Of a DNA stretch of 64,000 nucleotides, positions 34,431-44,781 are shown in pieces. The notes beneath the pieces are model-generated. The model was given only the letters and a program-made list of their open reading frames with translations. It ran no database searches and was not told the origin of the DNA. Source of the stretch: Arthrobacter cupressi (GTDB lineage Bacteria > Actinomycetota > Actinomycetes > Actinomycetales > Micrococcaceae); contig NZ_FNEI01000016.1 in NCBI RefSeq assembly GCF_900099975.1, positions 29,435 through 93,434 of the forward strand, read 5' to 3'. The first letter of the stretch is position 1. Every line of letters starts with the position of its first letter. A program made the position numbers and the translations under genes.

Positions 34431-35499
34431 GCCGTCCCTCGTCTCCGGCGGCGAGGAACCGGAAGAGCGCGTCATCGAGGCCGCCCTCCGCCCGAAGAAC
34501 CTGCACGACTTCGTCGGCCAGCACCGAGTTCGCAAGCAACTCGCGCTGGTGCTGGAAGCCTCCCGGATCCGCGGCCGCAGCGCGGACCACGTGCTGCTCT
34601 CCGGCCCGCCCGGCCTCGGAAAAACCACCCTGTCGATGATCATCGCCGCGGAAATGAACGTGCCCCTGCGGATCAGCAGCGGCCCGGCCATCCAGCACGC
34701 AGGGGACCTCGCCGCGATCCTGTCTTCCCTCTCCGAGGGCGAGGTCCTGTTCCTGGACGAAATCCACCGGATGTCCCGGCCCGCGGAGGAAATGCTCTAC
34801 ATGGCCATGGAGGACTTCCGGGTGGACATCGTGGTGGGCAAGGGAGCCGGCGCCACGGCCATCCCGCTGGAACTGCCGCCCTTCACCCTGGTCGGCGCCA
34901 CCACCCGCGCGGGCCTTCTGCCCGGACCGCTGCGCGACCGCTTCGGGTTCACCGGACACCTGGAGTTCTATTCCGTCGAAGAACTCGAACTCGTCCTCCG
35001 CCGCTCGGCCGGCCTGCTCGACCTCAAGGTGACCTCGGCAGGCTTCGCCGAAATCGCCGGCCGCTCGCGGGGCACGCCCCGCATCGCCAACCGCCTGCTC
35101 CGCCGCGTCCGCGACTGGGCGCTGGTGCACGCCGTCGAGCAGATCGATGCCCGCGCCGCATCGGCGGCCCTGGATATGTATGAGGTGGACCAGCGCGGGC
35201 TGGACCGCCTGGACCGTTCGGTCCTCGATGCCCTCATCACCAAGTTCAACGGCGGCCCGGTGGGGCTCTCCACCCTGGCGATCGCCGTCGGCGAAGAACC
35301 CGAGACCGTGGAAACCGTGGCCGAACCGTTCCTGGTGCGCGAGGGCCTGCTGGGCCGGACTCCGCGGGGCAGGATCGCCCTGGCCCCGGCGTGGACGCAC
35401 CTTGGCTACGCCGTGCCCGCCGGCGTCTTCGGACAGGATCCGCTGGACCTGTTCAGCGAGGAAGACAACACGGACCAGCCCGTCGAATCCGGTTTGTAA
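34423..35499 (+). CDS. ruvB: Holliday junction branch migration ATPase RuvB
   Basis: RuvB is the AAA+ motor that drives branch migration with RuvA. The 358-residue product has [12 protein letters not shown], Walker [13 protein letters not shown] (about 58-69), Walker [10 protein letters not shown], the sensor 1 GATTRAG, the arginine finger region PLRDRFG and a winged helix C-terminal domain ([14 protein letters not shown], GRTPRGRIA). The GTG at 34423 lies inside ruvA. Confidence 0.97.
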   Translation: MAEPSLVSGGEEPEERVIEAALRPKNLHDFVGQHRVRKQLALVLEASRIRGRSADHVLLSGPPGLGKTTLSMIIAAEMNVPLRISSGPAIQHAGDLAAILSSLSEGEVLFLDEIHRMSRPAEEMLYMAMEDFRVDIVVGKGAGATAIPLELPPFTLVGATTRAGLLPGPLRDRFGFTGHLEFYSVEELELVLRRSAGLLDLKVTSAGFAEIAGRSRGTPRIANRLLRRVRDWALVHAVEQIDARAASAALDMYEVDQRGLDRLDRSVLDALITKFNGGPVGLSTLAIAVGEEPETVETVAEPFLVREGLLGRTPRGRIALAPAWTHLGYAVPAGVFGQDPLDLFSEEDNTDQPVESGL

Positions 35500-35675
35500 C
35501 CCTGCTCCCAGCTTTTCCCCCTAGACTGGTATGACGCTCGGCACGTTCGAGCCCATGGAGCCATGCCCGCCATCCGGCGGTGCACTCCGGCCTGTCGGGG
35601 GATTTCTCCGCTGCCGGATCCACCAGGGGAGCGATGCCGTGAACCTCAACGTATGCAAAGAAATGGAACTTCCCC

Positions 35676-36080
35676 GTGGATGTAATGAACATTCTGCTGT
35701 TTGTCCTTCTTGGCGTCTTCATCTTCATGATGTTCCGCCGCAACAAGAAGGCCCGGGAGCAGCAGGCCGAATTGCAGTCGAAGTTTGCCCCGGGCGTGGA
35801 CGTGATGACCAGCTTCGGTTTGTTCGGCCGCATCGTGTCGATCGACGAAGCCGAGAACAAGGTCGTCCTTGAGCTTTCCCCCGGAAACCTCGCCACCGTC
35901 CACCGCCAGGCCGTCACCAAGGTTGTTGACGCTCCCGTGGTGGCCGACGACGCCGTCGAGGTCCCGGACGACGCCTCCTCGCTGAGCGCCCAGCCGGAGT
36001 CCGGCTCCACGGTCGATTCCACCGAAACCCCGGAAGAGACCATCAAGCGGCTCAACGGAGAAGACAAGAAGGACAGCTAG
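35676..36080 (+). CDS. yajC: Preprotein translocase subunit YajC
   Basis: YajC is a small accessory protein of the SecDF-YajC membrane complex. The 134-residue product has one N-terminal transmembrane helix (ILLFVLLGVFIFMMFRRNKK) and the conserved GVDVMTSFGLFGRIVSIDE beta domain, then an acidic disordered tail. GTG 35676 with GGAA upstream is used; ATG 35685 is the alternative. About 145 bases lie between a possible TAGACT -10 box (35522-35527) and the start. Confidence 0.92.
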   Translation: MDVMNILLFVLLGVFIFMMFRRNKKAREQQAELQSKFAPGVDVMTSFGLFGRIVSIDEAENKVVLELSPGNLATVHRQAVTKVVDAPVVADDAVEVPDDASSLSAQPESGSTVDSTETPEETIKRLNGEDKKDS

Positions 36081-36187
36081 TCCCGCGCCTCTTCAAGGCG
36101 GACACGTTTCCCCGGCAAAGACCTGCCGCCGGCCGGCGCTTACAAGCGAGGGCCGGCGGTAGTTCCGTCACAACAGGAAGATCGAAC

Positions 36188-37960
36188 ATGGCACGAACCG
36201 GCCGCAAGAACCCAGCCCGCAGGGTGCTGATCTGGCTTGTCGCAATATTCGCTGCGCTGACCGCCGTCCTTGGCGGCGGCGTCATCGCGGGCCAGGCAAG
36301 CTGGGCTCCGAAGCTCGCCCTTGACCTCGAGGGTGGTACCCAGATGATCCTGGCGCCCAAGGTTGAAGGCTCCTCGGAAATCAATGAGGACCAACTGAAC
36401 CAGGCCGTGGCAATCATCCGCCAGCGCGTGGACGGTTCCGGCGTCGCCGAAGCCGAAATCAGCACCCAGTCCGGCCGCAACGTGGTGGTCAGCCTCCCGG
36501 GTACCCCCTCCAAGGAGACCCGCGCCCTGATCCAGGCCTCTGCCGACATGAACTTCCGCCCGGTCATTGCGGCCAGCGACGGTGCCGCGGTTCCCGTGGA
36601 ATCCCGCACCAAGGACGCGGACCTGCCCAAGCCGACAGCGAAGCCCACCAACGCAAGCGACAACAACTGGGTAACCGCCGACGTCTACAAGGCCTTTGAA
36701 GCGCTGGACTGCAACAACCCGGCCCAGGACAAGCAGGAACGCTCCGACCCGGCCAAGCCTCTGGTCACCTGTGAAGCAGCCACGGCCGAGACGCCTGCCA
36801 TCAAGTACATCCTTGGACCGGTCGAGGTGAAGGGCCAGGACATCACGTCCTCCAGCTTCAGCCCCGTCCAGGGCGCACAGGGTTCCGTGACCAACGACTG
36901 GGGCGTGAACATCACCTTTAACGATGCCGCCACCAAGACCTTCAAGTCGGTCACCGAGCGCCTCAACCAGTACTACGTGGCCTCCCAGGCGCAGGGCGGC
37001 AATGACCCGAAGGCGCAGTTCGCCATTGTCCTTGACGACCAGGTCATCTCCGCACCCCGTTCCCTTGCCGTCATCACCGACGGCCGCCCGCAGATCACCG
37101 GCAACTTCACGGAACAGACCGCCAAGGCACTTTCCGACCAGCTGCGTTACGGCGCGCTGCCCATCAGTTTCGATATCCAGTCCGAAGAGCAGATCTCGGC
37201 CACCCTCGGCGGCGAGCAGCTCCGCCTGGGCCTGCTGGCCGGCATCATCGGCCTGCTGCTCGTGGTGGTGTACTCGCTGTTCCAGTACCGGGCGCTCGGC
37301 TTCGTCACCATCGCCTCGCTCGTCGTCGCGGGCGGCCTGACCTACCTCGCCATTGCCATCCTCGGCTGGACCGAGAACTACCGACTGTCCCTGGCCGGCG
37401 TCGCGGGCCTCATCGTCGCGATCGGCCAGACGGCGGACTCCTTCATCGTCTACTTCGAACGCATCCGCGACGAACTGCGCGAAGGCAAGGGCCTGGTCTC
37501 CGCCGTCGAGAACGGCTGGAAGCGCGCCAAGCGTACCGTGCTGGCGTCCAAGGCGGTCAACCTGCTCGCCGCATTGGTGCTGTACTTCGTGGCCGTCGGC
37601 AACGTCCGCGGCTTCGCGTTCACCCTCGGCCTGACGGCGCTGGCGGACCTCTTGGTGGTCTTCATGTTCACGCATCCCACCCTGCAGGTGCTCGCCCGCA
37701 CGAAGTTCTTCGGCGAGGGCCACCGGTTCTCCGGCCTGGACCCGGCCCGGCTCGGCGCCGTCCCGTTGTACCGTGGAGCCGGCCGGCTCCGGACTCCTGC
37801 GGAAAAGCCGGCAGTCGTTCGCCCCCGCAACACTGGCGCGGCTGCGGAGGCCGAGCGCCGCATGACCATTGCCGAACGCCGGCTCGCCGAGAAGCAGGGC
37901 GAACTGTCCGGATCTTCGAAGGGCAACCGTTCTTCCGGCGGAACCAAGGAAGGCAAGTAA
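36188..37960 (+). CDS. secD: Protein translocase subunit SecD
   Basis: SecD with SecF uses the proton gradient to pull translocated proteins from SecYEG. The 590-residue RND-type protein has helix 1 (about 13-35), the LALDLEGGTQMIL start of the outer domain, NFTEQTAKALSDQLRYGALP before helix 2, and five more helices with GLIVAIGQTADSFIVYFERI. The basic tail (RRMTIAERRLAEKQG) is cytoplasmic. Its stop shares a base with the secF start (TAATG). Confidence 0.96.
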   Translation: MARTGRKNPARRVLIWLVAIFAALTAVLGGGVIAGQASWAPKLALDLEGGTQMILAPKVEGSSEINEDQLNQAVAIIRQRVDGSGVAEAEISTQSGRNVVVSLPGTPSKETRALIQASADMNFRPVIAASDGAAVPVESRTKDADLPKPTAKPTNASDNNWVTADVYKAFEALDCNNPAQDKQERSDPAKPLVTCEAATAETPAIKYILGPVEVKGQDITSSSFSPVQGAQGSVTNDWGVNITFNDAATKTFKSVTERLNQYYVASQAQGGNDPKAQFAIVLDDQVISAPRSLAVITDGRPQITGNFTEQTAKALSDQLRYGALPISFDIQSEEQISATLGGEQLRLGLLAGIIGLLLVVVYSLFQYRALGFVTIASLVVAGGLTYLAIAILGWTENYRLSLAGVAGLIVAIGQTADSFIVYFERIRDELREGKGLVSAVENGWKRAKRTVLASKAVNLLAALVLYFVAVGNVRGFAFTLGLTALADLLVVFMFTHPTLQVLARTKFFGEGHRFSGLDPARLGAVPLYRGAGRLRTPAEKPAVVRPRNTGAAAEAERRMTIAERRLAEKQGELSGSSKGNRSSGGTKEGK

Positions 37961-38973
37961 TGACCAGCAGCTTTGCACGCTTCGGCAACGAGCTCTACAC
38001 CGGGAAGCGTTCCTACGACTTCGTCGGCACCAAGAAAATCTGGTTCCTGATCGCCGTGGTGGCGATGGCCGTGTCCATCTTGCTGCCGGCGGTCAAGGGC
38101 GGCTTCAACCTTGGCATCGAGTTCCGCGGCGGGTCCGAATTCACGGTCTCGAACGTCAAGACCACCGACTCGACGCTGGGCGAGAAAGCCGTGCACGACG
38201 TCGTCGCCGGCGCCGTGCCGCGCGTGGCGAACGTCGCCGGCAACACCATGCGGATCCAGACCGACAAGCTGACCGACGACGAGACCCTGCGTATCAAGGA
38301 AGGCCTGACCTCCGCCTACGGGGTCACGGACAACGAGGTCACCTCGACCTTCATCGGTCCCACCTGGGGCCAGGACGTCACCAAGCAGGCACTGATCGGC
38401 CTGACGGTGTTCGTCGGCCTCGCGGCGGTCCTCATGGCTTTGTACTTCCGGACCTGGAAGATGTCCGTGTCCGCCCTCGCCGGCATGGTGGTCACCATGG
38501 TCATCACCGCCGGCGTGTACTCCGCCAGTGACTTCGAGGTCACGCCGTCGGCGATCATCGGGTTCCTCACGGTCCTGAGCTATTCGCTCTACGACACCGT
38601 GGTGGTGTTCGACAAGATCCGCGAAAACACCTCGGACATCGGCACCTCCACGCGGCGGACCTTTGCCGGGGAAGTGAACCTCGCGGTTAACCAGACCCTG
38701 GTCCGCTCGATCAACACCATGATGGTGGCTGTCCTCCCGGTCGCAGCGATCCTGTTCATCGGTGCCGGCCTGCTCGGCGCCGGCACTTTGCGGGACCTGT
38801 CCCTGGCCCTGTTCGTCGGCATCCTGATCGGCACCGCGGCCACGATCTTCATCGCCGCGCCGCTGTACGCCTGGCTGCGCCAGGGCGAACCGGAACTGGT
38901 CAAGCAGGCCAAGAAGGTCGCCTCCCGCCACGCTTCAGGAAACGCCACGGCGGACGAGCCCGCCACCGCCTGA
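37960..38973 (+). CDS. secF: Protein translocase subunit SecF
   Basis: The partner of SecD. The 337-residue product has the RFDFVGTKK-like start (YDFVGTKKIWFLI), NLGIEFRGGSEFTV, and the helix 4-6 core with GFLTVLSYSLYDTVVVFDKIREN (given in part), which holds the conserved proton-path aspartate. The C-terminal tail is basic and short. It ends at a strong terminator. Confidence 0.96.
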   Translation: MTSSFARFGNELYTGKRSYDFVGTKKIWFLIAVVAMAVSILLPAVKGGFNLGIEFRGGSEFTVSNVKTTDSTLGEKAVHDVVAGAVPRVANVAGNTMRIQTDKLTDDETLRIKEGLTSAYGVTDNEVTSTFIGPTWGQDVTKQALIGLTVFVGLAAVLMALYFRTWKMSVSALAGMVVTMVITAGVYSASDFEVTPSAIIGFLTVLSYSLYDTVVVFDKIRENTSDIGTSTRRTFAGEVNLAVNQTLVRSINTMMVAVLPVAAILFIGAGLLGAGTLRDLSLALFVGILIGTAATIFIAAPLYAWLRQGEPELVKQAKKVASRHASGNATADEPATA

Positions 38974-38984
38974 GCCAGTCACGC

Positions 38985-39036
38985 CGCCGGAGGGCCGGCC
39001 GCCGCATTACACGGCGGCCGGCCCTCCGGCGTTTGT
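38985..39036 (+). terminator. Terminator after secF
   Basis: A perfect 20-base-pair stem (38985-39004 with 39012-39031), loop CATTACA, followed by TTTGT. It separates secDF from relA. Confidence 0.85.
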
Positions 39037-39113
39037 CATGTTCCCGGAGGTTCCCGACGGATGCCACGGCAGGAATACACTGGGTTAATTGATTCGTCCG
39101 TGAGGGGAGATCT

Positions 39114-41507
39114 GTGGAGGAACGTACGACGTCGGCGCCACCGGCGGGCGGGGACAACGGCCTGGGCCGTGCCTCCGGAACCGGTTCCGCGCTGTCGGCA
39201 AGTACTACAGGCAGCGTGCCTGTAGACAGCTTTGGCATCCGGCCGACCTTCCCCGGACGGCGCGAACGAACGCGCTCCCGTCTGGCCCGGCTGACCGGAC
39301 GCGGCGTCGCCACCTACTCGCCGATCCTCGAACCCCTCCTGCGGACCGTGCGGGCGAACAACCCCAAGGAAGACTTCGACCTCATCCAGCGGGCCTTCGC
39401 CATAGCAGAACGCAGCCACCAGGGGCAGAAGCGCAAGAGCGGCGACCCCTACATCACCCACCCCGTCGCCGTCGCCACCATCCTGGCGGAACTGGGCATG
39501 ACCGGGACAACGCTCGCTGCAGCCCTGCTCCACGACACCGTGGAGGACACCCCCTACACGCTGGCCGACCTCACCCGGGACTTCGGTCCGGAAGTCGCCA
39601 TGCTGGTGGACGGCGTGACCAAGCTGGACAAGGTGCAGTTTGGCGACGCCGCCCAGTCGGAAACCGTTCGCAAAATGGTCGTGGCCATGGCGAAGGACAT
39701 CCGGGTCCTGATGATCAAGCTCGCCGACCGCCTGCACAATGCGCGGACCTGGCGCTTCGTCTCCGCGGAGTCCTCCTCCCGGAAGGCCCGCGAAACCCTG
39801 GAGATCTTCGCGCCGCTGGCCCACCGCCTGGGCATGAACACCATCAAATGGGAACTCGAGGACCTGTCCTTCGCGGCGCTGTATCCCAAGGTGTACGAGG
39901 AAATCGTCCGGATGGTGGGCGACCGCACCCCGGAACGCGAGAAGAGCCTCAGCGTCATCCGCAACCAGATCGCCGACGACCTGCGCCTGGCGAAAATCAA
40001 GGCCACCATCACCGGCCGGCCCAAGCACTACTACTCCATCTACCAGAAGATGGTGGTTCGCGATAAGGACTTTGACGACATCAACGACCTGATGGGCGTG
40101 CGCGTCCTGGTCGACACCGTCCGGGACTGTTACGCGGCGCTCGGCACCCTGCACGCGCGCTGGAACCCGCTGCCCGGCCGGTTCAAGGACTACATCGCGA
40201 TGCCGAAGTTCAACATGTACCAGTCCCTGCACACCACGGTGATCGGGCCCGGCGGCAAGCCGGTGGAAATCCAGATCCGCACGCACGAGATGCACCGCCG
40301 CGCCGAATACGGTGTGGCCGCCCACTGGAAGTACAAGGACCAGCCCAACCGGACCGCCGTCGGACCCGGCAGCCCCCGCGACGGCGACATGGGCTGGCTG
40401 CGCTCCCTGGTCGACTGGCAGCAGGAAACCTCGGATCCGGGCGAGTTCCTCGATTCCCTGCGCTTCGAGATCAACGCCCGCGAAGTCTTCGTGTTCACTC
40501 CCAAGGGTGAGGTCATGGCGCTTCCGGCTGGTTCCACACCCGTGGACTTTGCCTACGCCGTGCACACCGAGGTGGGGCACCGGACCATCGGCGCCCGGGT
40601 GAACGGCAAGCTGGTGCCGCTCAACAGCGAACTCAACCACGGCGACTGGGTGGAGATCTTCACCTCCAAGGCCGAAGGCGCGGGTCCGAGCCAGGACTGG
40701 CAGCACTTCGTCAAGAGCGCCCGGGCGCGCAACAAGATCCGCCAGTGGTTCAGCAAGGAACGCCGCGAGGAAGCGATCGAGCGCGGCAAGGACCTGCTCA
40801 CCCGCGCGATGCGCAAGCAGAACCTGCCGCTGCAGCGACTCATGACCCACGACGCGCTCTCCGCGGTGGCGGAAGACTTCCACTACGTGGATATCTCCGG
40901 CCTGTACGCCGGGGTGGGGGACGGGCACACCTCCGCGCAGTCCGTCATGGAAAAGCTCGTGGAGCACCTTGGCGGGCAGGAAACCCCTGATGAGGAACTG
41001 GACGAAGTCAGTGTTCCCACCCAGGTGGCGAAGACCCGATACTCCGACTCAGGCGTCATCGTCCGCGGCGTGGGGGACGTGTGGGTGAAGCTCGCCCGCT
41101 GTTGTACACCGGTTCCGCCGGACCCCATCCTGGGCTTCGTCACCCGCGGTTCGGGCGTGTCGGTGCACCGCACGGACTGCACGAACGTGGCCGGGCTCCG
41201 CGACCAGCCGGACCGGATCGTCGAAGTCGAATGGGCGCCCACCCAGTCCAGCGTGTTCCTCGTGGAAATCCAGGTGGAAGCCCTGGACCGGAAGTCCCTG
41301 CTGTCCGATGTGACCCGGGTGCTCTCGGACAACCACGTCAACATCCTGGCCGCTTCCGTGCACACCTCCAGCGACCGCGTGGCGATCTCCCGTTTTGCCT
41401 TTGAGATGGGCGACCCGAAGTACCTGCACCACGTCCTAAGCGCGGTCCGCAGGATCGACGGCGTGTTCGACGTGTACCGGACCACCGGGAACCGGCGCCG
41501 CAGCTAG
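39114..41507 (+). CDS. relA: Bifunctional (p)ppGpp synthetase/hydrolase RelA/SpoT (Rel)
   Basis: Makes and degrades the alarmone (p)ppGpp during starvation. The 797-residue product is of normal length. It has a variable N-terminal part (1-85), an HD hydrolase domain with [10 protein letters not shown] (His140-Asp141), a synthetase domain with [16 protein letters not shown] and [13 protein letters not shown], a TGS domain ([27 protein letters not shown], in part), a helical/zinc-finger region ([15 protein letters not shown]) and a C-terminal ACT domain. GTG start with GAGGGGAG upstream. Confidence 0.96.
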   Translation: MEERTTSAPPAGGDNGLGRASGTGSALSASTTGSVPVDSFGIRPTFPGRRERTRSRLARLTGRGVATYSPILEPLLRTVRANNPKEDFDLIQRAFAIAERSHQGQKRKSGDPYITHPVAVATILAELGMTGTTLAAALLHDTVEDTPYTLADLTRDFGPEVAMLVDGVTKLDKVQFGDAAQSETVRKMVVAMAKDIRVLMIKLADRLHNARTWRFVSAESSSRKARETLEIFAPLAHRLGMNTIKWELEDLSFAALYPKVYEEIVRMVGDRTPEREKSLSVIRNQIADDLRLAKIKATITGRPKHYYSIYQKMVVRDKDFDDINDLMGVRVLVDTVRDCYAALGTLHARWNPLPGRFKDYIAMPKFNMYQSLHTTVIGPGGKPVEIQIRTHEMHRRAEYGVAAHWKYKDQPNRTAVGPGSPRDGDMGWLRSLVDWQQETSDPGEFLDSLRFEINAREVFVFTPKGEVMALPAGSTPVDFAYAVHTEVGHRTIGARVNGKLVPLNSELNHGDWVEIFTSKAEGAGPSQDWQHFVKSARARNKIRQWFSKERREEAIERGKDLLTRAMRKQNLPLQRLMTHDALSAVAEDFHYVDISGLYAGVGDGHTSAQSVMEKLVEHLGGQETPDEELDEVSVPTQVAKTRYSDSGVIVRGVGDVWVKLARCCTPVPPDPILGFVTRGSGVSVHRTDCTNVAGLRDQPDRIVEVEWAPTQSSVFLVEIQVEALDRKSLLSDVTRVLSDNHVNILAASVHTSSDRVAISRFAFEMGDPKYLHHVLSAVRRIDGVFDVYRTTGNRRRS

Positions 41508-41545
41508 GAGCACGGCGGGCGCAAGGCACATCACGCGGCGGACCG

Positions 41546-42151
41546 TCATGCCGCCGAAGGTCCCGACAGCACCGCGAGCTTGGCCAGTGCCGCCTTCTTG
41601 TGCGGCACCCGCGGGGTCGCCTCCACGGCCAGGACCAGCAGGCGTAGCCGGATCCCCAGGTCGGCCCGGTCCAGCAGCGCCTGCAGCGCCGGGACCGCGC
41701 GCTCGGCCTCCACGTGAAGGGCGACGTCGACGGCGGTGCGCAGCGGACTGGTGACCAGAAGCCCGCCGATGCTCATCACGTCCAGCGGGCCAAGCCGGAC
41801 TTCGTGCAGGATGCAGCCCCGCGTCGACCGGAGGCTCGAGATCCGGTGCTTGGCGTCCACCAGCAGCGAGAGTCTCTCCGGGGCGTTGCCGCAGCCGTAG
41901 ATCCACGCCGCCGTCATTCGGCCGGCCACCACCTTCTGCCGGATATGCTCCGGAACCACGAGTCCGGCCGCCCTGGCGCGCAGCCGCGGCGTCACGCTCT
42001 CTCCCGGGGCGGTGAAGCTTTCGCCGTACAGCGGCTGCAGGACGCCGTCGAACGCCATGGACTGCAGTTCGGCGTGACTGAACACGTCGCCGGGGGAGTA
42101 CAGCTCCTGGAGCGGGAGCCCCGGCTCCGTGGGCGTTGGTGTGGCGGTCAT
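41546..42151 (-). CDS. AbiEi-like protein (type IV antitoxin C-terminal-like)
   Basis: A 201-residue protein. ITSPLRTAVD-type segment LVTSPLRTAVDVALHVEAE (about 132-150) is the feature of the AbiEi C-terminal family, and MTAAWIYGCGNAPERLSLLV and HEVRLGPLDVMSIGG fit the same fold. AbiEi proteins are transcriptional antitoxins that pair with the nucleotidyltransferase toxin AbiEii. No toxin gene is adjacent, so this may be a solitary actinobacterial paralogue with another role. ATG 42151 is the start. Confidence 0.55.
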   Translation of the reverse strand: MTATPTPTEPGLPLQELYSPGDVFSHAELQSMAFDGVLQPLYGESFTAPGESVTPRLRARAAGLVVPEHIRQKVVAGRMTAAWIYGCGNAPERLSLLVDAKHRISSLRSTRGCILHEVRLGPLDVMSIGGLLVTSPLRTAVDVALHVEAERAVPALQALLDRADLGIRLRLLVLAVEATPRVPHKKAALAKLAVLSGPSAA

Positions 42152-42184
42152 TGAGCCATCATGGCCCGCCGGCTTAAACGCGTA

Positions 42185-42226
42185 CAGGCCCGGTCCGGGT
42201 TATGTGGATAACCGGAACCGGGCCTG
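42185..42226 (-). terminator. Hairpin between the DUF349 and AbiEi-like genes
   Basis: A 19-base arm pair (42185-42203 and 42208-42226, two mismatches) around a GTGG-type loop lies just after the DUF349 stop, so it should terminate that transcript. Confidence 0.65.
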
Positions 42227-42259
42227 CACGGGCGGTGCGTAGCTCAGGCGTTCGGAGCC

Positions 42260-43711
42260 TTAGCCGAGGTCGCTGGCCGAGCGCTGGATCTGGTCCAGCC
42301 AGGCCTGGCGCGCCTCGAGGGCTTCGCGTGCTTCCTTGATGCCGCGGGCGTCGCCGGATTTCTCCGCCTCCGCCAGGTCGTCCTTCAACCCGGCGATGGC
42401 GGCTTCAAGCTGCGCGAGGGCGCTGTTGGTGCGTGCCTTGGTTTCGGGGTTGCTGCGGCGCCACTTGTCGTCTTCGGCTTCGCGGACGGCGTCCTCGACC
42501 TTCCGCAGGCCCGCTTCGATCCGGCCCATGTCGGCACGCGGAACCTTGCCGGCCTCGTCCCAGCGGTCGCGGATGGACTGCAGGGCCTTCTTGGCAGCGC
42601 CGAGGTCGGTGATCGGCAGCAGGGCCTGTGCCTCGGCGATCAATTCCTCCTTGACCACGAGGTTCGCCGCGTACTGCTGGTCGATTTCCTCGTTGGCGGC
42701 CTGGCGCTTGCTGAAGAAGACATCCTGGGCGGCGCGGAAGCGCAGCCACAGCGCGTCGTCGTCCTTCCGGCTCGCCCGCGGGGTGGCCTTCCACTGGTCC
42801 ATCAGGCGGCGGTACTCGCCCGCGGTGTAACCCCAGTCGGTGGAGTCTGACAGGGCCTCGGCCTCGGCGATGAGCTTCTCCTTGGCGGCCTTGGCCGCGG
42901 AGTTGGTGCTGTCCAGCTGCGAGAAGTAAGCGCGGCGGTGCCTGTCGAACACGGTGCGGGCCGCACGGAAGCGCTTCCACAGGGCGTCTTCGTTGCTGCG
43001 GCCGAGGCGGATGCCGTTCTTTTGTGCCGTCTTCCAGCTTTCGAAAAGCTCGTTCATGCGGGCGCTGGAGGTCTTCCACTGCACCTGGGCCGGGTCCTGG
43101 CCGGAGATGGCTTCCGCCTCCGCCACGATCGCCTCGCGGGCAGCGAGTTCGGCGGTGCGCGCGGCGTCGTGCGCGGCCTTCTCAGCCTTTTCAAGCTCGG
43201 TGATCTGCTCAGTCAGAGTGTCGAGGCGTCCCTCCGCAGAGCGGATGTCGCCCACCATGTTGCGTTCGGCGAGCTGCTCGCGCAGGTGGTTTACGGTCTT
43301 CTGCATGTCCGTGGCCGGAGCCTTGGATTCGACGCGGTGCTCCAGCAGCACGATCTGCGCCAGCACGTCCTCGAACTTCCGCGCGAAATAGCCCAGGGCT
43401 TCCTCGCGGCTCACTCCCGGATACTGGCCCACCGGCTGCTCGCCGCCGTCGATGGTCAGGAAGACGTGGCCGTCCTCCTCGGCGCGGCCCCACTTGGAAG
43501 CCTCCGCCAGCGAAACGGCCGAGGGCGCAGGTGCGGGCGCTGCGGGAATGACGCTCGGTGCGGCCTTCGGGCGGGCTGCGAACGCCGCCGGGGAGGGGGC
43601 GGCGGGACGCGGCGCCGGGGCAGCCCCGGGCTCAGGCGTTTCCGTTGCAGCGAGCTGCTCTTCTTCGTTGGCCGTTACTGCAGTTTCGTCGGATTGCTGA
43701 CTGTGTGTCAC
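42260..43711 (-). CDS. DUF349 domain protein
   Basis: The 483-residue product begins with a proline/alanine-rich disordered part (1-70), then a conserved segment WGRAEEDGHVFLTIDG and a long helical part with at least four DUF349 repeats (each with the W-x(5)-R/K...LW.RFRAA pattern, as in ALWKRFRAARTVFDRHRR and ALWLRFRAAQDVFFSKR). Repeats of this kind form extended helical bundles. Their function is unknown. It is a single gene between two hairpins and the PPIase gene. Confidence 0.85.
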   Translation of the reverse strand: MTHSQQSDETAVTANEEEQLAATETPEPGAAPAPRPAAPSPAAFAARPKAAPSVIPAAPAPAPSAVSLAEASKWGRAEEDGHVFLTIDGGEQPVGQYPGVSREEALGYFARKFEDVLAQIVLLEHRVESKAPATDMQKTVNHLREQLAERNMVGDIRSAEGRLDTLTEQITELEKAEKAAHDAARTAELAAREAIVAEAEAISGQDPAQVQWKTSSARMNELFESWKTAQKNGIRLGRSNEDALWKRFRAARTVFDRHRRAYFSQLDSTNSAAKAAKEKLIAEAEALSDSTDWGYTAGEYRRLMDQWKATPRASRKDDDALWLRFRAAQDVFFSKRQAANEEIDQQYAANLVVKEELIAEAQALLPITDLGAAKKALQSIRDRWDEAGKVPRADMGRIEAGLRKVEDAVREAEDDKWRRSNPETKARTNSALAQLEAAIAGLKDDLAEAEKSGDARGIKEAREALEARQAWLDQIQRSASDLG

Positions 43712-43775
43712 CGCTAAAAGTCTTTCGCTTGGAGGGATTACTAAGGTAAGGCGCCGCGCGGGGTGGCCCGGCTGT

Positions 43776-44573
43776 TTACTTCAGGGAAAACGAGTCTATC
43801 GTGACTGTTGCCACAGGGGCGCCGTCGGTGCCCGAACTGCCGGCTTTGAGACCTGCCGCGGCGATCTTCGCCACCGCGTCCAGCCCGCTGGTCACCTTGC
43901 CCACAATGGTGTAGCCGCCGGCGCTGTCCGCGGGAATGACGGTGTCTTTGTAGACGATGAAGAACTGGTGCCCGTTCCCGTAGGCGTTATCGCCGCTGCG
44001 TGCCACCGCGATGGTGCCGGCCGGGTATTTGTTGTCCGCCGGAGTGTTTTCCAGGGGGCCCCAGCGGTAACCGCTGTCGTCGCCGGTGTCGGTGGGGTTC
44101 GTGCCGCCGCACTGCAGCAGGGCGAAGGTGCTGCCCGTGGTGACCCGCGGGCAGAACAGGCCCTTGTAGTAGGACGAGTCGGCCAGGGATTTGAACACCG
44201 CGGCAGCCTGCGGGGCCTTGGTGCCGTCGAGGGAAACGCCGACGGCGGCACCGTTGAGCTTGAGCTCGCCGGTAAAGGTCTTGCCCGCAGCAGTTTCCGG
44301 TTTGGGGATGTCCGGCCCGTTCGACGGCGACGGGCTGGCGCTGGGCGAGCTCAGGCCGGCCTGGGCGGCGGCGTACTCGGCCTCCGTCGGGTTGGAATTG
44401 AACACGGTGAGCTGGAGGACGACGGCGACAGCCAGGACGGCGGCACCGCCGGCGGTCGCGACAATATTGTCGAAGCGGCGGCGCTTGCCTTGTTCCTGCC
44501 GCAGCTCTCGCTTGGCCTCCATCTGCCGGATGCGCCGTTTGGCTTCACGCGTCTCCCGCGGCCTAGTTGCCAA
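43776..44573 (-). CDS. Cyclophilin-type peptidyl-prolyl isomerase, membrane-anchored
   Basis: A 265-residue protein with a basic N-terminus (ATRPRETREAKRRIRQMEAK), a transmembrane helix (IVATAGGAAVLAVAVVLQLTVF, about 40-61), a low-complexity Ser/Pro linker and an extracellular cyclophilin domain (about 105-265) with GTIAVARSGDNAYGNGHQFF. The usual FFFRVI arginine site is FCPRVTTG. It probably folds exported proteins. TTG at 44573 is chosen: AGGAGG lies four bases upstream, and the protein starts at the conserved basic segment. Confidence 0.85.
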   Translation of the reverse strand: MATRPRETREAKRRIRQMEAKRELRQEQGKRRRFDNIVATAGGAAVLAVAVVLQLTVFNSNPTEAEYAAAQAGLSSPSASPSPSNGPDIPKPETAAGKTFTGELKLNGAAVGVSLDGTKAPQAAAVFKSLADSSYYKGLFCPRVTTGSTFALLQCGGTNPTDTGDDSGYRWGPLENTPADNKYPAGTIAVARSGDNAYGNGHQFFIVYKDTVIPADSAGGYTIVGKVTSGLDAVAKIAAAGLKAGSSGTDGAPVATVTIDSFSLK

Positions 44574-44655
44574 GAGTCCTCCTGCTTGTTTGAACAGCTT
44601 CCATTCGCGGCCGCCTGACCCGGCCCGGCCACATTGGATGTGGGGGCGCCGGGAA

Positions 44656-44686
44656 GCATAAACTGGCTGCCGCACATAGTTTATGC
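44656..44686. promoter_or_regulatory. Inverted repeat in the ppi-hisS intergenic region
   Basis: GCATAAACT (44656-44664) and AGTTTATGC (44678-44686) are perfect inverted copies whose centres lie 22 bases apart, about two helical turns. The A+T content is unusual for this region. It could be an operator or a 5' hairpin of the hisS leader, and it lies between two divergent genes. Confidence 0.5.
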
Positions 44687-44781
44687 ATGACTGACTGGGC
44701 GCAGGCAGGACACGGCAGCCGAATTGGCCCGGGTTCCTGGCCCGTCCTGCTGCGCGCAACCTTTGAGGAGAAAATTCCACC

